DNA from: Alphaproteobacteria bacterium
GTDB lineage: Bacteria; Pseudomonadota; Alphaproteobacteria; Reyranellales; Reyranellaceae
Reading direction: 5' to 3'
DNA: 64,000 bases
Assembly: GCA_017307275.1 (NCBI GenBank)
Contig: JAFKFK010000010.1
Span: 124,001-188,000 of the forward strand
Both the position numbers and the translations under genes were made by a program. Below the pieces are notes generated by a model. It made no database searches and had not been told where the DNA came from. It saw only the letters and a list, made by a program, of their open reading frames with translations. Positions 56,916 to 64,000 of this stretch are shown piece by piece. Position 1 is the stretch's first letter; the number at the start of each line of letters is the position of its first letter.

Positions 56916-58403
56916 ATGGGCATCGACACAAAGGTTCGGGATGACGAGGCGGTCTCGCTCGCCGCGCAGAAGGCCGAGCTACCGCTTTACGTCACCCGTA
57001 TCAAGGTCTACCCGCGCGCGATCGCCGGCCAGTGGCGGCGAATCAAGTGGGCCGTGCTCGTCCTTTTGCTCGGCCTCTACTACCTGGTGCCCTGGTTGCG
57101 GTGGGACCGCGGTCCCAATGCCCCCTCCCAGGCGATTCTGATCGACCTCGATGGTCGACGCGGTTGGTTCTTCGATGTCGTCATCTGGCCGCAGGAAGTC
57201 TATTTCGTCACTGGCCTTCTGATCCTGGCATCGCTTGGCCTGTTCTTCGCCTCGTCACTGTTCGGGCGTGTCTGGTGCGGCTTCACCTGTCCGCAGACCG
57301 TTTGGACCGACCTCTTCATGCTGGTCGAGCGCTGGATCGAAGGCGATCGCAACGAACGCATGCGCAGCGACCGTCAGCCGATGTCGGCAGCCAAAGCCGC
57401 GCGCAAGGGCCTGAAGCACGCGGCGTGGCTTGTCATCGCCGCGGCGACGGGCGGCGCCTGGGTGTTCTACTATGTCGACGCCCCGACCACGCTGATCAAG
57501 ATCTTCCGCGGCGAGGCCTCGCTCGAAGTCTACACGTTCGTCGGATTGTTCACGGCGACCACCTACGTGCTGGCAGGATGGGCCCGGGAGCAGGTCTGCA
57601 CCTACATGTGCCCCTGGCCGCGCTTCCAGGCGGCGATGCTCGACGAACAGAGCCTGATCGTCACCTATCAGAAGTGGCGCGGCGAGCCGCGCGGCAAGCA
57701 CAAGGCCGGCGATTCCTGGGACAATCGCGGCGATTGCGTCGACTGCCGGCTGTGCGTTGCCGTATGCCCGACCGGCATCGACATCCGCGACGGCCAACAG
57801 ATCGAGTGCATCGGCTGCGGCCTCTGCATCGATGCCTGCACGCAGACCATGGACAAGGTCGACCGGCCACGCGGCCTTATCCGCTGGGACACCTTGGCCA
57901 ACCAGCATGCCAAGGAGACCAGCGCAGTCAAAGGGACTGGCCGCGTGGCATGGCGGCCGCTACGGCCACGCACCCTGCTGTATGCGGGCCTGCTCTGCCT
58001 CGTCTCGGCGATCATGCTGGCGGCATTCCTGCTGCGCAGCGACGCGGAGCTGACGGTCCAGCGCGACCGCAGTCCGAATTTCGTTCGCTTGTCGAACGGC
58101 GACATTCGCAACTCCTACACCCTCAAGATTCTGAACAAGCGCCGCGAGGAAGCTCATTTCCGGGTCTCCCTCGAAGGGTTGCCTTCGGCTGTGCTGGCGT
58201 TCGTCGGTGCCGACACCGATGGTGCAGCAGAATCCCCGAGCCTGGTGGTTCATCCCGACGCCGTCGGCACTTTCCGGGTGCTCGTCACAGTGCCGGCGAA
58301 AGGCGCGCCCATGGGCTCCAAGCCCATCACGTTCCAAGTGCACGAGGCGTCGCAGGCGCGTCGGGCCTCGCACGATGCCGTCTTCGTCGGACCTGGCCGT
58401 TAA
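56916..58403 (+). CDS. ccoG: CcoG/FixG cupric reductase-like assembly protein
   Basis: A 495-residue polyferredoxin with five segments needed for oxidase copper insertion; the family reduces Cu(II) to Cu(I). Cysteine motifs: WCGFTCPQTVWTDLF, CTYMCPWPRFQ, and two [4Fe-4S] sets CVDCRLCVAVCPTGIDI and CIGCGLCIDACTQTMD. The C-terminal Ig-like FixG_C domain follows (about 370-495). No strong ribosome-binding site is seen, consistent with translation coupled to ccoP, 18 nt before it. Confidence 0.96.
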   Translation: MGIDTKVRDDEAVSLAAQKAELPLYVTRIKVYPRAIAGQWRRIKWAVLVLLLGLYYLVPWLRWDRGPNAPSQAILIDLDGRRGWFFDVVIWPQEVYFVTGLLILASLGLFFASSLFGRVWCGFTCPQTVWTDLFMLVERWIEGDRNERMRSDRQPMSAAKAARKGLKHAAWLVIAAATGGAWVFYYVDAPTTLIKIFRGEASLEVYTFVGLFTATTYVLAGWAREQVCTYMCPWPRFQAAMLDEQSLIVTYQKWRGEPRGKHKAGDSWDNRGDCVDCRLCVAVCPTGIDIRDGQQIECIGCGLCIDACTQTMDKVDRPRGLIRWDTLANQHAKETSAVKGTGRVAWRPLRPRTLLYAGLLCLVSAIMLAAFLLRSDAELTVQRDRSPNFVRLSNGDIRNSYTLKILNKRREEAHFRVSLEGLPSAVLAFVGADTDGAAESPSLVVHPDAVGTFRVLVTVPAKGAPMGSKPITFQVHEASQARRASHDAVFVGPGR

Positions 58404-58415
58404 AGGAGCTTGCCG

Positions 58416-58892
58416 ATGAGCACCAACCTCGCCTCGCGCGGCCGTTACATTCCCTGGCTCTTCGTTCTGGGGTTCATGCTCGTCGTCGCGGTCAACGGCA
58501 TCATGATCTGGTTTGCCGTAGGATCGTTCTCGGGCCTCTATACGCCCAAGCCACGTGACCGCGGGCTGCGCTACAACGACGTCATCACTGCCCAGCAAAG
58601 CCGGGATACTCTGGGGTGGCATATCGACTCCAAGTGGCAACCGGAGAACCGCCAACTCGGCATTACCCTGCTCGATCGCGACGGCCAGCCACTCGCGGGC
58701 GCTCATGCAACCGTCGAGCTGGTGCGGCCAGCGGAGAAGCGGCCACCGCTCAACATCGCCATGACCATCGTCGGACCAGGGCAACTCACGGGGACGGTGG
58801 ACCTGCCGGCGCGCGGGAACTGGGATATCGACATCGTGATCGAACGGGACGGCCAGCGCTTCGCGCAAACCCGCCGGATGTTCCTGAAATGA
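58416..58892 (+). CDS. ccoH: CcoH/FixH oxidase assembly protein
   Basis: A 158-residue protein with one N-terminal membrane segment (YIPWLFVLGFMLVVAVNGIMIWF) and a periplasmic beta-sandwich (GITLLDRDGQPLAGAHATVEL), the FixH layout required for cbb3 assembly. AAAGGAGC lies 6 nt before ATG at 58416; a TTG at 58410 is less likely. Stop overlaps the ccoI start. Confidence 0.94.
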   Translation: MSTNLASRGRYIPWLFVLGFMLVVAVNGIMIWFAVGSFSGLYTPKPRDRGLRYNDVITAQQSRDTLGWHIDSKWQPENRQLGITLLDRDGQPLAGAHATVELVRPAEKRPPLNIAMTIVGPGQLTGTVDLPARGNWDIDIVIERDGQRFAQTRRMFLK

Positions 58893-61276
58893 CCGACGCG
58901 GCGCTGTTCGCCTCCTCGCCTGCCGCGCCGGCCACACAGACCTGTGCGCATTGCGGCGAGGTCTTACGCGGACTTTCCGACAGCAAATTCTGTTGCGCCG
59001 GATGCGCCGGTGCACACACCATCATCGGAGCAGCGGGCCTTGCCTCCTTCTACCGGCGCCTGGAGGAACGGCACGCAAGGCGGCCGGAGCCGCTCGAAAC
59101 CGACTTCGGCGGCCATGCGCAGGCCATCGGCGACAACCAGGCATCGCTGGAGCTGCTGGTCGAAGGTCTCGACTGCGCGGCCTGCGTCTGGCTGATCGAG
59201 AGCTTGCTGGCGCGCAACCCCGCGATCACCAAGGCCCGCGTTCACCTCTCGACCCGGCGCCTGTCTCTTGGATGGCGCGGTCCTGTCCAGGACGCCAATG
59301 CCCATGCAGGCCTTGTCGCAGCCCTGGGATTCCGGGTGGCGCCCTACGACATCGTCGCGGCCAATGCCGGCGACGATCGCGACTCGCGCGACCTGCTGCG
59401 CGCACTCGGCGTGGCGGGATTTGCCGCGGCCAATGTCATGCTGCTGTCGGTCGCCGTCTGGTCGGGCCATGACGGTTCCATGGGCGAAGCGACGCGCACC
59501 CTCTTCCATTGGCTTTCGGCAGCCATCGCCTTGCCGGCCGTCGCTTACGCCGGTCGACCTTTCTTCCGTTCGGCCGTTGCCGCCCTGAAGGCCGGCCGCA
59601 CCAATATGGATGTCCCGATCTCGATCGGCGTCGTTCTGGCCTGCGTAGTGAGCCTCCACGAGGCCTGGGCCGGCGGGCAACATGCCTACTTCGACTCGGC
59701 GATCACCCTGCTCTTCTTCCTGCTGGTCGGCCGCTATCTCGATCGTCGCGCCCGCGGCCGTGCACGCCACGCCGTGCGCGCCTTGCTGGCGCTGACGGCC
59801 CGTAGCGTCACGGTCGTCACGGCCGACGGCAGCACGGCTCCGCGCCGCGTCGACGCCCTTGCCGTCGGCGATGTTCTGTTGGTCGCAGCCGGCGAGCGGC
59901 TGGGGGCCGATGGCATCGTCTGCGAGGGAAAGTCCTCGCTCGACGCCGCCCTGATCAGCGGCGAAAGCGTGCCGCAGGCCGTCGAGCCGGGCACCCAGGT
60001 GTTCGCCGGCATGGTCAATCTCGGCGCCCCGCTCCGTGTGCGCGTGACCGCTGCCGGAGACCGCACCTTGCTGGCCGAGATCGTCCGGCTCGTCGAAGCC
60101 GCCGAACGTGGGCGCTCGCGCTTCACGGCCATCGCCGACCGCGTCGCCCGTGCCTATGCACCGGTCGTCCATGTCACGGCGCTGCTGACCTTCTTCGGCT
60201 GGATGTTGCTGGGAGATCTTGCCTGGGATCGCGCGCTGCTGGTGGCGACGGCGGTCCTGATCATCACCTGCCCCTGCGCGCTCGCCCTTGCCGTGCCGGT
60301 CGTGCAGGTGGTGGCGGGTACGCGTCTGATGCGCTCGGGCATCCTGCTATTGTCGCCGACGGCACTCGAGCGTTTGGCGCAAATCGACCACGTCGTCTTC
60401 GACAAGACCGGCACCCTGACCTTGGGACGTCCCGAACTCGTCGACAGTCCAGCCGACCCCGAAACCCGGCGCCGTGCGGCCGCACTCGCGGCAAATTCCC
60501 ATCATCCCCTGGCGCGCGCCCTCCTGCGCGCCGAACCAGGGGTGGCCCCCCTGTTCGACGTCGTCGAGCATCCTGGCGAAGGCCTCCAAAGCAGCACCTC
60601 GCGCCTCGGGTCGGCGACGTTCTGCGGCGTCACCGATGCGATCGACGACGGCCGCTCCGAACTCTGGTTCGCCGAGACAGGTCTGAGGCCGGTCCGCTTC
60701 GCCTTTGCCGATCGGCTTCGACCCGATGCCTCAAGGGCCGTTGCAGCGCTGCGCCGTGAAGGGCTCGCCGTCGAATTGCTCTCGGGCGACCGGCCGGCCG
60801 CCGTGGCCGATGCTGCTCGCGCCGTCGGAATCGATACCTGGCATGGCGAGGTGAAGCCCGCAGCCAAGGCCCAGCATCTGGCCGAGCTGGCGGCGCAAGG
60901 CAAACACGTGCTGATGGTCGGCGACGGGTTGAACGATGCGCCGGCCCTTGCTGCGGCACATGCCTCGCTCTCCCCGACGACCGCCGCCGAAGCGACGCAG
61001 AATGCCGCCGATGCGGTATTTCAGGGCGACGCACTGCAGCCGGTCGTCGAGGCGCTGAGTGTGGCGCGTCGCGCCAGCCGGTTGATGCGCCAGAACCTGG
61101 CGCTGGCCCTCGTCTACAACCTTGCCGCCGTGCCGCTTGCGATCCTGGGCGAGGTCACACCGCTGGTCGCAGCTGTGGCGATGTCCTCGTCCTCGCTGCT
61201 GGTGATCGGCAATTCGTTGCGCCTCGGCGTTCGCCCGCCATCCCTGCGGCCTTCGAGCCCCCAGCAGGTGCACTGA
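58889..61276 (+). CDS. ccoI: CcoI/FixI copper-translocating P1B-type ATPase
   Basis: A 795-residue heavy-metal P-type ATPase exporting Cu(I) for the CuB centre. N-terminal Cys-rich zone (Cys19-x2-Cys22, Cys35-Cys36-x2-Cys39), an HMA domain with GLDCAACV (Cys96, Cys99), the membrane CPC motif at 461-463, phosphorylated Asp505 in DKTGTLT, the HP pair in NSHHPLARALL, and VGDGLNDAPAL. ATG overlaps ccoH stop by 4 nt; the open frame continues upstream but is out of context there. CcoS overlaps its stop by 1 nt. Confidence 0.97.
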   Translation: MTDAALFASSPAAPATQTCAHCGEVLRGLSDSKFCCAGCAGAHTIIGAAGLASFYRRLEERHARRPEPLETDFGGHAQAIGDNQASLELLVEGLDCAACVWLIESLLARNPAITKARVHLSTRRLSLGWRGPVQDANAHAGLVAALGFRVAPYDIVAANAGDDRDSRDLLRALGVAGFAAANVMLLSVAVWSGHDGSMGEATRTLFHWLSAAIALPAVAYAGRPFFRSAVAALKAGRTNMDVPISIGVVLACVVSLHEAWAGGQHAYFDSAITLLFFLLVGRYLDRRARGRARHAVRALLALTARSVTVVTADGSTAPRRVDALAVGDVLLVAAGERLGADGIVCEGKSSLDAALISGESVPQAVEPGTQVFAGMVNLGAPLRVRVTAAGDRTLLAEIVRLVEAAERGRSRFTAIADRVARAYAPVVHVTALLTFFGWMLLGDLAWDRALLVATAVLIITCPCALALAVPVVQVVAGTRLMRSGILLLSPTALERLAQIDHVVFDKTGTLTLGRPELVDSPADPETRRRAAALAANSHHPLARALLRAEPGVAPLFDVVEHPGEGLQSSTSRLGSATFCGVTDAIDDGRSELWFAETGLRPVRFAFADRLRPDASRAVAALRREGLAVELLSGDRPAAVADAARAVGIDTWHGEVKPAAKAQHLAELAAQGKHVLMVGDGLNDAPALAAAHASLSPTTAAEATQNAADAVFQGDALQPVVEALSVARRASRLMRQNLALALVYNLAAVPLAILGEVTPLVAAVAMSSSSLLVIGNSLRLGVRPPSLRPSSPQQVH

Positions 61277-61416
61277 TGGACAGCCTGCTCATTCTCGTGC
61301 CGGCGGCACTTTTTCTGGGCTTGCTGGCTCTGGCGGCCTTTCTCTGGGCTCTGCGCAGCGGTCAATACGACGATCCCGACGGGGCTGCGGGCCGCATTCT
61401 GTTCGACGACGATTGA
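61276..61416 (+). CDS. ccoS: CcoS, cbb3 oxidase assembly small protein
   Basis: A 46-residue single-span protein: SLLILVPAALFLGLLALAAFLWALRSGQYDD then acidic tail ending ILFDDD, the standard CcoS pattern (membrane segment, F/L-W-A-x-x-S/D-G-Q-Y/F-D-D). It is needed for cofactor insertion into CcoN. Its ATG (61276-61278) shares one base with the ccoI stop, in the order expected for ccoGHIS. Confidence 0.93.
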   Translation: MDSLLILVPAALFLGLLALAAFLWALRSGQYDDPDGAAGRILFDDD

Positions 61417-61426
61417 GGAGAGAAAC

Positions 61427-61621
61427 ATGTCTCACTGGATCATGGGCATATTCGTAGGCCTTCTCGGCCTCGCCGGCCTGTTCATGGCTGGCGCCGCTCG
61501 CGACAGCGGTATCCTGGCCTTCGGCCTCGCCCTGTCGGTGTTCGCCATCCTGTTCTGCTGGTGGATGATCAAGACGTCCTACGACGAAGCCGAAGGGTAC
61601 GACGGTCGGCGCGAGGCCTAG
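61427..61621 (+). CDS. small membrane protein after ccoS
   Basis: A 64-residue protein of two membrane segments (GIFVGLLGLAGLFMAGAA and LAFGLALSVFAILFCWWMI) and an acidic/polar tail SYDEAEGYDGRREA. It begins 10 nt after ccoS with GAGGAGAG as ribosome-binding site, so it ends the oxidase operon. I do not know a function; its place suggests a minor oxidase subunit or assembly aid. Confidence 0.75.
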   Translation: MSHWIMGIFVGLLGLAGLFMAGAARDSGILAFGLALSVFAILFCWWMIKTSYDEAEGYDGRREA

Positions 61622-61667
61622 CGAGCGGCCGCCCTGCCGGCGATATCGCCGGTGGGCTGACGTTTGC

Positions 61668-62270
61668 TCACGGCGACGGCGACGTGCATTTCTTCTTGAG
61701 TGCCGCAAACAACGCCTCGGTAGGCTCGCCTGTTTCGGCTTCGTTGGCAGCAAGCTGAAACTTGCCAATCGCCGCGCGCGTTGCCGGCCCCATCGTGCCG
61801 TAGGTGGTGCCGCCATAGAAACCGAGGTCGCGCAGCAGGAGCTGGATAATCTTGATCTGGTTCGTTCGGTCCGCGGGCCACGGACCGGGCTCAACCCCAC
61901 ATTGGGAAGTCGACGGTTCAGGCGTCTTCGGCAACAAGGCCGCCGAGTCGCTGCTGGTTGCCTCTGCTTGTAGTGGTAGTGGCATCGCAGGCTGCGGCGC
62001 GACCTTCGCCTCAGTCGGTGCCTTCGCTTCGGGCCGCGCGACACGCGGCGGCAGCTCCAGCCCCCGACCAAGGGGCACCAGCTCCAGCTGTGCCGCTTTG
62101 GCAGGGGGAGAAGAAGCGCGCTCGCTTCCAGGCATCCAGGGCAGATTGCCATTCCCCTTTGCCCAGAGGGCGAAACCAACTCCGCCAAGCAGCGCAAAGA
62201 CAAAAACGTAAGCCACGACGGGTATTGCGAGCCATCGCTTGCTCCACCCGTTTCCGGAAGCCGTCGCCAT
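61668..62270 (-). CDS. membrane-anchored peptidoglycan-binding-domain protein
   Basis: A 200-residue protein with an N-terminal membrane segment (WLAIPVVAYVFVFALLGGVGFALW), a long Pro/Ala-rich low-complexity linker (about 50-120), and a C-terminal peptidoglycan-binding-1 domain (IKIIQLLLRDLGFYGGTTYG ... ATRAAIGKFQLAANE). It is probably anchored in the inner membrane with the binding domain at the cell wall. Convergent with the cbb3 operon and separated by 98 bp from the cyclase gene upstream. Confidence 0.85.
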   Translation of the reverse strand: MATASGNGWSKRWLAIPVVAYVFVFALLGGVGFALWAKGNGNLPWMPGSERASSPPAKAAQLELVPLGRGLELPPRVARPEAKAPTEAKVAPQPAMPLPLQAEATSSDSAALLPKTPEPSTSQCGVEPGPWPADRTNQIKIIQLLLRDLGFYGGTTYGTMGPATRAAIGKFQLAANEAETGEPTEALFAALKKKCTSPSP

Positions 62271-62368
62271 GAGAATGCTTCCTCTCGCCCGAACTCCCTC
62301 GCTGGCGGGACGCTACCGAGGAACCGACCCTGCTTCAACGGGGCTTGAGCACCCGAGATACCAGCCGC

Positions 62369-64000
62369 TCACTTCTCTCCCGCGACGTGTATACCTGTCC
62401 AGTTGGACGGTGGGTCGAGGATCAACGTGTCGATCCGCCTGGCCATCATTTCATAGTACCCTTGCTGCCAATCGATCGCCGCTGCGGCCGCTTGGCAGGC
62501 CCCGATCCGCTCCAGCGCCTCGGTAAATCTGCCGGCACGATATTCCAGCAGGAACGCCGCCTGCCGATCCACGAGAGCCCGATAGCCGGCTGATTGCGCG
62601 AGACCAGCATTCCCCAGCAAAGCGAAGATGCGCTCGGGCTCTGTTCTGCCCTTCACCATGACCCGGTCGAGTTCGACAGTGGCGTACTCTCCGACCTGCA
62701 TCTGCGTCTTCGCCCCGACGATGATACCGACTCCGTAGGCCTTGCATTGACTTTCGAGGCGCGATGCCAGGTTCACATCGTCACCGAGGCACGAATAGGT
62801 GAAACGCTGCGCCGAACCGAAGTTGCCGACGGATGCAGGCCCGGTGTTCAGGCCGATGCCGATATTCACCGCAATGTGCTCCCTCCCTTCTGCCAGGGAC
62901 TCGGCTCGCCACTCGTCGTTCAGTTCTTTCAGGCGTGCCTGCATGGCCAAAGCCACATCGCAGGCGTGCGCGGCATGATCGGGTACCGGCAATGGGGCGT
63001 TCCAGAACGCCATGATCGCATCGCCCATATACTTGTCGATCGTGCCACGTCCGCCGAGGATCAAGTCGGTCATGGGCGTCAGGAAGCGATTCATGAAGCG
63101 TGTCAGCCCCTGCGGATCGAACTGCTCCGAGATCGTCGTAAAGCCGCGCACGTCGGTGAACATCACGGTGATCTCGCGCTGCTCGCCACCGAGCTGCAGG
63201 AGCCGCGGGTTGCGGGCAAGCTGTTCGACGATGTCCGGCGACAGATAGAGGCCGAAGGCGTTGCGGATCTGGGAGCGCTCGCGCTCCGTGCGCATGAACG
63301 CAGTCACTGAACCGGCAATGTAGATCGCTGCCAAGGTCACCGGCGGATAGAGCGGATCGAACAGCAACTGATACCGGGCAAAGGCAAACCACGGCACCAA
63401 CACGCCGATGGCGATGAAGAGCACGGCGACGACCGCCATCCGGCTGGCGCTCAGTCGCGGCAACAACCAGACGAACAGCAGTCCGATGGCGAGGAGATAG
63501 AGGAACTCTGCGCCATCGGCGAAATCGGGCCGCGCCAAAAACTTCTGCTCGATCATCTGCTCGGCGAGCTGGGCGTGCACCTCGACTCCCGGCACGGCAT
63601 CCTGCACGGGCGTGTTGCGCAGATCCTTTAGCCCGATAGCGCTGGTGCCCACGAACACCACGTTACCTTCGATGCGGCCCACGGGGGCCTCGCCTGCCAA
63701 TATCGACCGGGCGGATACGAAGCGTTCGTCCCGATGGCCGGTGTCGTACAGCGTCACCCGGCCACGCGCATCGGTCGGCACCTCCAGATTTCCGGTCTTG
63801 ATGGCGACAATGCCGGTCCGCTCGCCAAAAGCGAGCTCACCACTCGCTCCCGACGACTTGATCACGTAGGAGTTGGCCTCCTGCACGACGCGCAGCGCTT
63901 CGATCGACAAAGCGGGGAAAAGGCCCTCCTGGCCGGCGACGCGGAACAGCATCGGCACTCGGCGCACGACCACGCTTTCGATGTCGGTATTCACGCTGCC
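62369..64000 (-). CDS. CHASE2 adenylate/guanylate cyclase, N-terminus outside window
   Basis: At least 543 residues; the frame stays open to the end of the window, so the N-terminal part, with the first membrane segment and most of the CHASE2 sensor, is missing. Visible: the end of CHASE2 (VNTDIESVVVRRVPMLF ... NVVFVGTSAIGLKDL), three membrane segments (about 165-235), and a class III cyclase domain with metal Asp pair in VMFTDVRGFTTIS and DKYMGDAIMAFWNAP, and LNTGPASVGNFG. It makes cAMP or cGMP in response to a periplasmic signal. Followed by the peptidoglycan-binding gene. Confidence 0.92.
   Translation of the reverse strand, partial: GSVNTDIESVVVRRVPMLFRVAGQEGLFPALSIEALRVVQEANSYVIKSSGASGELAFGERTGIVAIKTGNLEVPTDARGRVTLYDTGHRDERFVSARSILAGEAPVGRIEGNVVFVGTSAIGLKDLRNTPVQDAVPGVEVHAQLAEQMIEQKFLARPDFADGAEFLYLLAIGLLFVWLLPRLSASRMAVVAVLFIAIGVLVPWFAFARYQLLFDPLYPPVTLAAIYIAGSVTAFMRTERERSQIRNAFGLYLSPDIVEQLARNPRLLQLGGEQREITVMFTDVRGFTTISEQFDPQGLTRFMNRFLTPMTDLILGGRGTIDKYMGDAIMAFWNAPLPVPDHAAHACDVALAMQARLKELNDEWRAESLAEGREHIAVNIGIGLNTGPASVGNFGSAQRFTYSCLGDDVNLASRLESQCKAYGVGIIVGAKTQMQVGEYATVELDRVMVKGRTEPERIFALLGNAGLAQSAGYRALVDRQAAFLLEYRAGRFTEALERIGACQAAAAAIDWQQGYYEMMARRIDTLILDPPSNWTGIHVAGEK

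Noticed and set aside
1..64000. CRISPR arrays, tRNA/rRNA genes, insertion sequences, prophage
   Set aside because: No regularly spaced repeats, no tRNA-like cloverleaf, no transposase, integrase or phage structural gene was seen on either strand.

Overview
The window looks like chromosomal DNA of a high-GC, aerobic to microaerobic alphaproteobacterium. Lineage markers are a heme-PAS FixL/FixJ pair with a FixK-type Crp/Fnr regulator, a RpoE/ChrR singlet-oxygen pair, a sigma-EcfG-type promoter, an HWE-type histidine kinase, and orphan Bug/TctC binding proteins typical of metabolically broad soil or freshwater strains. A Reyranella/Rhodospirillales-like host is a guess. I see no rRNA, tRNA, CRISPR array, prophage or insertion sequence. 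Genes are dense, many overlap by 1-11 nt, and nearly all intergenic space is regulatory.

Layout. 0-5 kb: end of a Bug receptor with RidA, then a minus-strand operon (class III aminotransferase, SMP-30 lactonase-like protein, GNAT) divergent from a class V aminotransferase. 5-8.9 kb: assimilatory nitrite reductase nirBD behind a leader rich in hairpins, then beta-carbonic anhydrase. 9-13.3 kb: enoyl-CoA hydratases, a lipoprotein, a DUF1127 protein, a fumarylacetoacetase-fold protein and an amidohydrolase. 13-21.8 kb: DUF4198 protein, GST/TetR pair, carotenoid oxygenase, SDR, a serine-hydrolase-fold protein with lost catalytic motifs fused to DUF302, and a MocR/split-barrel flavoprotein pair. 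21.8-25.2 kb: DUF2239/GIY-YIG divergent pair, DUF3309 peptide with a sigma-EcfG promoter, PAS-HWE kinase. 25.3-29.6 kb: fasciclin, DUF1365, flavin oxidoreductase, ECF sigma and ChrR, three of these transcription units having matching promoters. 29.8-37.4 kb: a second class V aminotransferase, an outer-membrane-like protein, an amidohydrolase-CobW-MFS operon, an AraC regulator.

37.6-40.2 kb: NitT/TauT-type ABC importer. 40.2-45.7 kb: acyl-CoA catabolic cluster (IclR regulator, enoyl-CoA hydratase, two acyl-CoA dehydrogenases, Bug receptor) with recurring TTC-N7/8-GAA palindromes in its spacers. 45.9-46.5 kb: a two-gene operon (small CxxC protein plus eRF1-like 'translational machinery' protein) behind a FixK-type box.

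46.5-61.6 kb is a low-oxygen respiration island: FixK-type regulator, FixJ, FixL, HemN, universal stress protein, a SafE/TauE membrane protein, DUF2189 protein, ccoNOQP (cbb3 oxidase) and ccoGHIS (assembly, including a 46-aa CcoS). FixK boxes lie before the stress-protein/hemN unit and before ccoN. The logic inferred is FixL senses O2, FixJ activates the FixK-type gene, and FixK activates the oxidase, heme synthesis and the small operon at 45.9 kb. The window ends with a peptidoglycan-binding-domain membrane protein and a CHASE2 adenylate/guanylate cyclase cut by the edge.
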